Source: Methylomagnum ishizawai
Lineage (GTDB): Bacteria; Pseudomonadota; Gammaproteobacteria; Methylococcales; Methylococcaceae
Length of the DNA stretch: 64,000 nucleotides
NCBI RefSeq assembly: GCF_019670005.1
Contig: NZ_AP019783.1
Span: 3,994,150 to 4,058,149 of the forward strand
Reading direction: 5' to 3'
Below, one piece after another: positions 58,196 through 64,000 of the stretch. A program made the position numbers and the translations under genes. Under the pieces are notes generated by a model. That model worked only from the letters and a program-made list of their open reading frames with translations, did not search any database and was not told where the DNA came from. How positions within the stretch are numbered: position 1 is the first letter of the stretch; every line of letters begins with the position of its first letter.

Positions 58196-58230
58196 ACCAG
58201 CCCAAGCATCCTGCCAAATCGACGGGACCA

Positions 58231-58261
58231 GCGGGTTACGGCGGAGTACCGCCTAACCCGC
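58231..58261. repeat. REP-like palindrome between convergent genes
   Basis: GCGGGTTA (58231-58238) pairs with TAACCCGC (58254-58261), and inside it GGCGG with CCGCC around AGTA, leaving one unpaired base. The GGGTTA...TAACCC form is that of dispersed extragenic palindromes. It may also end both transcripts. Confidence 0.6.
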
Positions 58262-58271
58262 CCTACCGCTT

Positions 58272-58913
58272 TCAAGCATCCTTCCGCAGCTTATAGGTAA
58301 ACCCATCCGCCCCGCATTTCTCCGTCAACCGCTCGATAATCCGCTGGCAGCGCTTGGGCGCATCGTTGGGACCGGCCACGAAATGGGGTTTGCCATCCTT
58401 GCCGAAGTTGAAGGTTTCGGTGCATTCCTTGGGATCGATAGCGCCGAAGATATGGCGGGCTTCCTCGTATTCGTCGTGGGGCTTGAAACCCAGTTGGTCG
58501 GCATATTCCGCGCACTGCTCGACCAAGGCCCGGATCAGGGCGGGCTCGGCCAAGCCGAAGTTTTCATGCTCGTGCATCCGGCCAATCGTCCGGGTATATT
58601 CGGACACTTCCAAAGCCCGGAGGAAAGCGTTCCTCACCCCCATGCAATAGACATCCAGCATGAACCCGGCGGCGATGACTTCCTCGTCGTTGATCTGGCG
58701 GGCGATAATCGCGGTGCCGAAGCCATTGGCGAACAAGCCTTGGGGAATCAGGCATTGGTGGATGGGGAATTTCCCGACGGCTTCCAAGCTTTCCTTGATG
58801 AGTTTCTCGGACTGGGCCTTGTCCAGATAAATCACCCTTTGGTTTTTTTCCTCGCGCTTGATCTTCTTCTTGGCGAGGCGTTTTTGACGATTGACATCTT
58901 GAGTAGTAGCCAT
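58272..58913 (-). CDS. Conserved protein of unknown function
   Basis: The 213-aa product has a very basic N-terminus (RQKRLAKKKIKREEKNQRV) and then a compact alpha/beta body with a Cys-rich middle (residues near HQCLIPQGLF and DVYCMGV). I recognise no family. It stands alone on the minus strand, 110 bases from the ntrX stop. Confidence 0.6.
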   Translation of the reverse strand: MATTQDVNRQKRLAKKKIKREEKNQRVIYLDKAQSEKLIKESLEAVGKFPIHQCLIPQGLFANGFGTAIIARQINDEEVIAAGFMLDVYCMGVRNAFLRALEVSEYTRTIGRMHEHENFGLAEPALIRALVEQCAEYADQLGFKPHDEYEEARHIFGAIDPKECTETFNFGKDGKPHFVAGPNDAPKRCQRIIERLTEKCGADGFTYKLRKDA

Positions 58914-59033
58914 AGCGGTATCGATAACTATAGGTTTTATTGTGGGTGGATGAGCGCGGTTATCCGCGTAATTGCTGGCTTTGGATTGATCTAACGCATC
59001 CTTATACTCTCCTGGGCTATTTCCCGACGCCGC

Positions 59034-60401
59034 CTACCGCTTATCCTTGAACTTGATTCCCAAGGAATTCAACTTGCGGTAAAGATGGGTCCGCTCCAAA
59101 CCTATCGCCTGGGACAACCGGGCCACGCTGCCCGCGTATTTCTCCAGGTGGTATTCGAGATAGGCCTTCTCGAAATGTTCGCGGGCGTCCTTGAGCGGCA
59201 AATCATAGAAATCCGGCTGGTTCAGCGCGACGCCGGGCACCGCGATGGATTCGCCCAAGGCCATCTTGACCTCGTCCAATTCCACTTCCTCGCCGCTGCC
59301 GAGGATCAAGAGCCGTTGCACCAGATTCTTCAATTCGCGGACATTGCCATGCCAGGGATAATGGCGCAGGAAATTCTGCACCGCCACGCCGAACCGGCGG
59401 AACGGTAGTTTTTCCCGGCTCACGAAATAATCCACGTAGAAACCCAGCAACTCCGGCACGTCCTCGTGATGCTCGGCCAGCGGCGGCACCCGCAGCGTCA
59501 CCACATTCAAGAGATAATACAGCTCGCGGCGGAACCGCCCGGTCCGGACTTCCTCTTCCAGGGATTTGCGGGTGGAGGCGACGATCCTGACATCGACATG
59601 CACCAATTCGCTGCCGCCCACGCGGGAGAAGCTGTTGGATTCCAGGGCGCTCATCAGCCGGACCTGGGTTTCCTCCTCCATATCGGCGACTTCGTCCAGG
59701 AACAAGGTGCCGCCGTGGGCTTGCTCCAACAGGCCGCGCTGCACATTGCCGGCGCCATCGGCCCGCCCGAAGAATTCCACCGCCGAATATTCCGGGGCGA
59801 TGGTGCCGACGCCGACATCGATGAACGGGCCATCGCGCCGCACGCTGTTGGCGTGGAGGTAGCGGGCCAGGGTTTCCTTGCCGCAACCGGGTTCGCCCAC
59901 GAACAGCACGCGGGCGTCGTGCTGGGCCAAGCGCCGCACCTGGTCGCGCAGGCGCTCCATGGCGGCACCGCGGCCCACGGGTTCGACCGGGGCTTCCACC
60001 CGCCGCCTCAGCCCCACGTTCTCGCGCTTGAGCTTGGCGTTCTCCAAGGCCCGTTCCACCGTGACCAGGAGCTTGGCCATGGACAGGGGTTTTTCCAGGA
60101 AATCGTAGGCACCGAGCCGGGTGGCCTCGACGGCGGTTTCCACCGTGGCATGGCCCGACATCATGATGACCGGACCCAGGGTGTCGTCGCGCAGCCAGTC
60201 CTTGAGCAGGCTGATCCCGTCCTCGTCGGGCATCCAAATGTCGAGGAGGATCAAATCGGGCTTGTGCGCCGACCGGAGTTGCCGCGCCACGGCCCCGTTT
60301 TCGGCGACATGGACCGCGTAGCCCTCGTCCTCCAAGATTTCCTGCAACAGGCGGCGGATATCGGGTTCGTCGTCCACCACCAAGATACTTGTTTTGTTCA
60401 T
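59034..60401 (-). CDS. ntrX: NtrX-like response regulator without canonical GAFTGA loop
   Basis: The 455-aa protein is a three-domain NtrC-type regulator: receiver with D54 (LLDIWMPDEDG), AAA domain (145-390) with Walker A GEPGCGKE (169-176) and Walker B TLFLDEVADM (232-241), and a Fis-type helix-turn-helix (about 415-450, ARLSQAIGLERTHLYRKL). The sigma-54-contact loop, normally GAFTGA after the FG..., reads GRADGAGNVQRGLLEQ (212-227), so the loop is lost and sigma-54 activation is doubtful. It follows ntrY, six bases away. Confidence 0.9.
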   Translation of the reverse strand: MNKTSILVVDDEPDIRRLLQEILEDEGYAVHVAENGAVARQLRSAHKPDLILLDIWMPDEDGISLLKDWLRDDTLGPVIMMSGHATVETAVEATRLGAYDFLEKPLSMAKLLVTVERALENAKLKRENVGLRRRVEAPVEPVGRGAAMERLRDQVRRLAQHDARVLFVGEPGCGKETLARYLHANSVRRDGPFIDVGVGTIAPEYSAVEFFGRADGAGNVQRGLLEQAHGGTLFLDEVADMEEETQVRLMSALESNSFSRVGGSELVHVDVRIVASTRKSLEEEVRTGRFRRELYYLLNVVTLRVPPLAEHHEDVPELLGFYVDYFVSREKLPFRRFGVAVQNFLRHYPWHGNVRELKNLVQRLLILGSGEEVELDEVKMALGESIAVPGVALNQPDFYDLPLKDAREHFEKAYLEYHLEKYAGSVARLSQAIGLERTHLYRKLNSLGIKFKDKR

Positions 60402-60407
60402 CCTGCC

Positions 60408-62594
60408 TCACGCCTCCGCGAGCGTCGCCGACGCCGCCGTTCGGGCCACCACCGGCAGGCGGATCACGAAACCCGCGCCGTCCCGGTAACCGGTATCCAA
60501 TTTTATGCTGCCGCCATGCTCTTCGATGATCTTCCTGACGATGGCCAGCCCCAATCCCGTGCCCTTGGCCTTGGTCGTGACATAAGGCTCGAAGATGCGG
60601 TCGGCCTGGTCGGCGGGGATGCCGGGACCGGCATCGTACAGCCGCAATTCCACGATCGGGTGATGGCCTTCCGCCACAACCTGGGTCTGGATACGCATTC
60701 TACCCGAGCCGCCGCCCGGCACGGCTTCCTGCGAATTTTTAATGAGGTTGTGCAACACCTGCCGGAGCTTGACCGGATCGACATGGACCTCGGGCAGGTC
60801 GTGGGCCAGGGCCAGTTCGAATTCCAGGCCGCTCTGGGGCGGATACAAGGCCACCACCGCTTCGATCAAGGCGTCGAGGTCCACCCATTGCAATTGGATG
60901 ATGGAGGGCTTGGCGTATTCGGCGAAGGCGTTGACCATGGTTTTCATGGCCTCGACCTGTTGGACGATGGTGCGGGTGGAACGGTCCAGCACCTCGGCGT
61001 CGGCCTCGGCGAGGTTCTTGGCGAGCTTGTGGCGGAGGCGCTCCGCCGAAAGCTGGATCGGGGTCAGGGGATTCTTGATCTCATGGGCCAGGCGGCGGGC
61101 CACTTCGCTCCAGGCGGCGGCGCGTTGGGCCTGGATCAAGGCGGTCACATCGTCGATGACCAGCACCGAACCCAGGCGCTCGCCCCCGGCCCCGAACAAG
61201 GGCGTGCCCCGGCAGAACAATTCCTGGCGACCCTCCAAACCGGCGAAGGGGATTTCTTCCTGCCAAGCGCCGGGCGCGGTCCGCAGGCGTCCGGCGATGC
61301 CGTCCAGGAGATCGGCCAAATGCGGGTGCGTGGCGGTGAGCGCGGCGGTGGGTTCGCCGATATAGCGGCCCAATTCGGCATGCAGGATGGCATCCGCCGC
61401 CCCGTTGGCGGTCAGGAGGCGCAAGGAGGCATCGAAGCTCAACACGCCGGAAGAAAGGCTGCATAGCAAGGTTTCCAAATAGGCGCGCTGCCGTTCGACC
61501 TCCTGGCGCGAGCGCTGGGCCTCGTCGCGGGCTTGGCCGATCTTCTCGGTCATGGCGTTGAAGGATTCGACCAGGAAACCGAGTTCGTCGCGCCGCCGCA
61601 CCGGCAGGCGTTTTTCGTAATTGCCCTCGGCCACGGCGCGGGTGCCATGCGCCAGATAACGCACCGGGGCGACGATGCGGCGGATGCTCTGGAACGCCGC
61701 CCACAGCGCGGCCAGGAGGCTCAACAGCAGCACCAGCGACAAGGTCAGCCCGAAGGTCAGCTTCAAGGAACCGCGCAGGAAGGTCAGTTCCTTGTAATGC
61801 AGATAGGCCGATTCCACGGTCCCGGTCAGCCGCGCCAGCTTCGACGGCACCGGATAGACCGCTTGCAGGAACAGCGTATCCTCGCCCGCCATGCCCACCA
61901 CCGCCCGGATTTGCGAGCCTTCCCCGCCGGGCTGGGCTTCCAGGCCCACATAGGCCTTGCCCTGCTTCACCTGCAACAGGATGCCGATTTCCGGCAGGTC
62001 CGGGATGATCTGCTCGGACTGGAAGCCGCTGAAGGCCAGGATGCGGCCCTGCCGGGAAAACACCGTGAAATCGCCCTCCTCCAGGGAATCGCGCAATTCG
62101 CCCAGGCGGATGGCGAGCAGCGAAGGCGGGGAATCGGCCAGTTGCTCGGCGGCCTGCTCGGTCTGCTTGAGCATGGCCCGCATCCGTTCGTCGAGGGCGG
62201 TCTGGCCCAGTTGCAGGGCGTCCTCCATGGCGTGGTCGATGCGCACATCGAACCAGCTATCGATGCTTTGTTCGAGGAACTGCATGGAGTAATAGAACAC
62301 GATGGCGGCCGGGGCCAGCGACAACAGGCTGAACAGGAACACCATGCGGGTGGTGAGGTTCGAGCCCGCCGCCTTGCGCTTCCATTGCCGGAACAGCGAA
62401 TAGGCGTTGGCGATCACCAAGCCCAGCAGCAATACCGAACCCAGCAGGTTCACCACCACCAGCCAGGAATACATCGCGCCCAACTGCGAAGCGTCCTGGG
62501 TCGCCGAACTCATCAAGTGCAGCGAGACCAAGACGCCCAGGAACAGGGCGAGGATGGACAGCCCCAAGGGCGGCTTCAGCCTGAAACGCGCCAT
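60408..62594 (-). CDS. ntrY: NtrY-like sensor histidine kinase
   Basis: The 728-aa kinase has membrane helices near residues 10-30, 43-65 and 85-103, and one more near 280-305, with a periplasmic domain (about 105-280). A HAMP segment follows (about 305-360), then a PAS domain, HisKA with H504 (RRLAHEIKNPLTP) and an HATPase. It pairs with the ntrX gene downstream and overlaps the DUF4390 gene by 19 bases. The family responds to redox or nitrogen-linked signals. Confidence 0.92.
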   Translation of the reverse strand: MARFRLKPPLGLSILALFLGVLVSLHLMSSATQDASQLGAMYSWLVVVNLLGSVLLLGLVIANAYSLFRQWKRKAAGSNLTTRMVFLFSLLSLAPAAIVFYYSMQFLEQSIDSWFDVRIDHAMEDALQLGQTALDERMRAMLKQTEQAAEQLADSPPSLLAIRLGELRDSLEEGDFTVFSRQGRILAFSGFQSEQIIPDLPEIGILLQVKQGKAYVGLEAQPGGEGSQIRAVVGMAGEDTLFLQAVYPVPSKLARLTGTVESAYLHYKELTFLRGSLKLTFGLTLSLVLLLSLLAALWAAFQSIRRIVAPVRYLAHGTRAVAEGNYEKRLPVRRRDELGFLVESFNAMTEKIGQARDEAQRSRQEVERQRAYLETLLCSLSSGVLSFDASLRLLTANGAADAILHAELGRYIGEPTAALTATHPHLADLLDGIAGRLRTAPGAWQEEIPFAGLEGRQELFCRGTPLFGAGGERLGSVLVIDDVTALIQAQRAAAWSEVARRLAHEIKNPLTPIQLSAERLRHKLAKNLAEADAEVLDRSTRTIVQQVEAMKTMVNAFAEYAKPSIIQLQWVDLDALIEAVVALYPPQSGLEFELALAHDLPEVHVDPVKLRQVLHNLIKNSQEAVPGGGSGRMRIQTQVVAEGHHPIVELRLYDAGPGIPADQADRIFEPYVTTKAKGTGLGLAIVRKIIEEHGGSIKLDTGYRDGAGFVIRLPVVARTAASATLAEA

Positions 62595-63136
62595 CGGAAC
62601 CAGGGGCTCCCGAGATACCAGCCAGGCGACACATAGGCCAGGGGCCGCAGCGGCAGCGGCAGGGCTTCGATATCAAGCTTGGCGGCGAGGCCGACCCAAT
62701 ATTCCCGGCCCGGCGCGAACGCCGCCTTGGGTAGGGCGCGCCAGCCGCGGATTTCGCCCAGGGCGTCGAGCGAGGCGCGGAGGCTGGCGAAATCGCGGGT
62801 CGCGCCGCTGCTTTCGTTGGCGATCTGGTAGGTTTTCGCCAGCGGGTGATAGTGGATGAAGAAACGGCGGGATTCGCTGAGCAGGGTTTCATCCAGCCAA
62901 TAATCGCGGTGGCGCTGGATTTTGAACTGGATGACCACGGTCAAGGGCACGCCGTGTTCCAGGGCGTCGATGGCGGGGGCGCTGAAGCGGTAGTCGATAT
63001 CGGCGTTCAAGGCATATTGGTCGGCGATGGGCACCAACTGGGCGTCGAGGATGCGGAAGCCGTATTCGGCGGCCCGGCCCTCCAGGCCGTGGCATAGCGC
63101 CAGCGGCAATAACCAGCGCGTCCAGCGCGGAATCAC
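62576..63136 (-). CDS. DUF4390 exported protein
   Basis: The 186-aa product starts at GTG 63136 with GGAGAAGG upstream, overlaps the rsmB stop by four bases (GTGA) and has a signal peptide with likely cleavage after GRAA (residue 23). The mature part (YGFRILDAQLVPIADQYALNADIDYRFS and LTVVIQFKIQRHRDYWLDE) matches the DUF4390 pattern, found between rsmB and ntrY in many gammaproteobacteria. Function is unknown; the longer frame above the GTG is the shadow of rsmB. Confidence 0.88.
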   Translation of the reverse strand: MIPRWTRWLLPLALCHGLEGRAAEYGFRILDAQLVPIADQYALNADIDYRFSAPAIDALEHGVPLTVVIQFKIQRHRDYWLDETLLSESRRFFIHYHPLAKTYQIANESSGATRDFASLRASLDALGEIRGWRALPKAAFAPGREYWVGLAAKLDIEALPLPLRPLAYVSPGWYLGSPWFRWRVSG

Positions 63137-64000
63137 GCCTTCTCCAACAGCGCGTAGTAGAAACCGTCCATGCCGTTCTGACCGGCCAAGATTTGACGGC
63201 CATGGCGGGCCGGGACGCCCCAATCCGCCGCCACCGGACGCTCGCGGGCTTCCGGGTGGGCGTCGAGGAAGGCGGCGACGCGCTGTTCGTTTTCGCGCTT
63301 GAGGACCGAGCAAGTGGCGTATAACAGCCGACCGCCGGGGGCCAATAGCGGCCACATGGCTTCGAGGATGCGGGCCTGGGCCGCCGCCAAATCGGCAATA
63401 TCGTCCGCCCGCCGCAGCAGTTTGATGTCCGGGTGGCGGCGGATCACGCCGGTGGCCGAACAAGGCGCGTCGACCAGGATGCGGTCGAAGGGACGGCCAT
63501 CCCACCAGGATTCGGGCCGGGTGGCATCGCCCACCAGGACCGTGGCCGCGAGTCCCAGGCGTTGCAGGTTGCCGTGGACCCTGGCGAGGCGCTCGGAAGA
63601 AATATCGACCGCGACGACCTCGGCCAGACCGTGACAGGCTTCGAGGAGGTGGGCGGTCTTGCCGCCGGGCGCGGCGCAGACATCCAACACCCGCTGCCCC
63701 GCCGCCAAATCCAGCAAAGGCGCGGCCAGTTGCGCCGCCACGTCCTGCACCGAAACCGCGCCCTCGGCGAAACCGGGCAGGTTTTCGACCGGTACCGGCG
63801 TTTCGACGATGACCGCGCTGGCGCATATCGCCGATGCCGCCGCCGCGATGCCCGCTTCGGCCAAGCGCTGTAGATAAGCTTCGCGGGAATCCCGTGCCAG
63901 ATTCACCCGCAAGGCCAAGGGCGGGGCGGCGTTGTTATGGTGGAGGGTATCGGCGTAGTGGGCGGGCCAATCCTTGCGGAGTTGGCGGATCAACCAGCCG
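63133..64000 (-). CDS. rsmB: 16S rRNA m5C967 methyltransferase (C-terminal part; runs off right edge)
   Basis: The coding strand continues beyond the window. About 289 residues are visible. They include the SAM motif VLDVCAAPGGKTAHLLE, the LVDAPCSATGVIRRHPD segment whose Cys is one of the two family cysteines, and ATCSVLKRENEQR with the catalytic Cys in TCS. The N-terminal NusB-like domain lies outside. The first visible residues (GWLIRQLRKDWP) match the family sequence, so no start is assigned. Confidence 0.93.
   Translation of the reverse strand, partial: GWLIRQLRKDWPAHYADTLHHNNAAPPLALRVNLARDSREAYLQRLAEAGIAAAASAICASAVIVETPVPVENLPGFAEGAVSVQDVAAQLAAPLLDLAAGQRVLDVCAAPGGKTAHLLEACHGLAEVVAVDISSERLARVHGNLQRLGLAATVLVGDATRPESWWDGRPFDRILVDAPCSATGVIRRHPDIKLLRRADDIADLAAAQARILEAMWPLLAPGGRLLYATCSVLKRENEQRVAAFLDAHPEARERPVAADWGVPARHGRQILAGQNGMDGFYYALLEKA

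Noticed and set aside
63137-63826. N-terminal extension of the DUF4390 frame
   Set aside because: It overlaps rsmB in another frame; the GTG at 63136 with GGAGAAGG and the GTGA overlap is the better start.

Overview
The window is 64 kb of high-GC chromosomal DNA from a gammaproteobacterium. Gene order supports this: miaB-phoH-ybeY-corC-lnt, aroK-aroB-damX-hemE, pilMNOPQ next to a divergent class A penicillin-binding protein gene, and rsmB-DUF4390-ntrY-ntrX. A di-heme cytochrome c peroxidase-like gene beside a small secreted protein of possible CorA/MopE type hints at a methanotroph of the Methylococcaceae. That last step is inference, because no methane monooxygenase, rRNA or other decisive marker lies in the window. 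I found no tRNA, rRNA, CRISPR array, insertion sequence or prophage.

Layout. 0.35-3.2 kb: rapA. 3.3-9.7 kb: a glycan-modification island with two paralogous sulfotransferases, a 582-aa two-domain glycosyltransferase, a capsule-type transferase and a 774-aa multi-module glycosyltransferase. 9.9-16.2 kb: the minus-strand operon miaB-phoH-ybeY-corC-lnt, in which phoH is split by a 360-residue intein with LAGLIDADG motifs. 16.3-21.4 kb: a small membrane protein, a repetitive orphan protein, the di-heme cytochrome and its secreted neighbour. 21.5-28.2 kb: a GNAT enzyme and three signalling proteins (a hybrid histidine kinase, an HD-GYP regulator and a receiver/anti-sigma-type ATPase). 28.3-30.6 kb: a lipoprotein, a TauE/SafE exporter and an ETHE1-type persulfide dioxygenase. 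30.9-36.5 kb: a CinA-like protein, an exported DUF2252 protein, a methyltransferase and parC. 36.8-41.5 kb: an AT-rich Schlafen/AlbA-type gene, pyrC and an amino acid permease. 41.5-46.5 kb: a conserved unknown gene, hemE, damX, aroB and aroK. 46.6-51.8 kb: pilMNOPQ, closed by a strong bidirectional terminator. 52.1-58.9 kb: mrcA, rpmE, exodeoxyribonuclease III, an AmpG-like permease, a C92-type peptidase and unknowns. 59.0-64.0 kb: ntrX, ntrY, a DUF4390 gene and the 3' part of rsmB, which runs off the right edge.

Most genes are housekeeping: translation fidelity and tRNA modification, lipoprotein maturation, cell wall growth, type IV pilus assembly, and shikimate, heme and pyrimidine synthesis. 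The accessory interest lies in the sulfotransferase/glycosyltransferase island, the PhoH intein, the cytochrome/secreted-protein pair, the AlbA-type gene, and several enzymes missing a family hallmark: an NtrX-like regulator without a recognisable GAFTGA loop, and a CinA-like protein without the amidase serine. Start sites were chosen from ribosome-binding sites, homologous N-termini and overlaps, and are often internal to the longest open frame.
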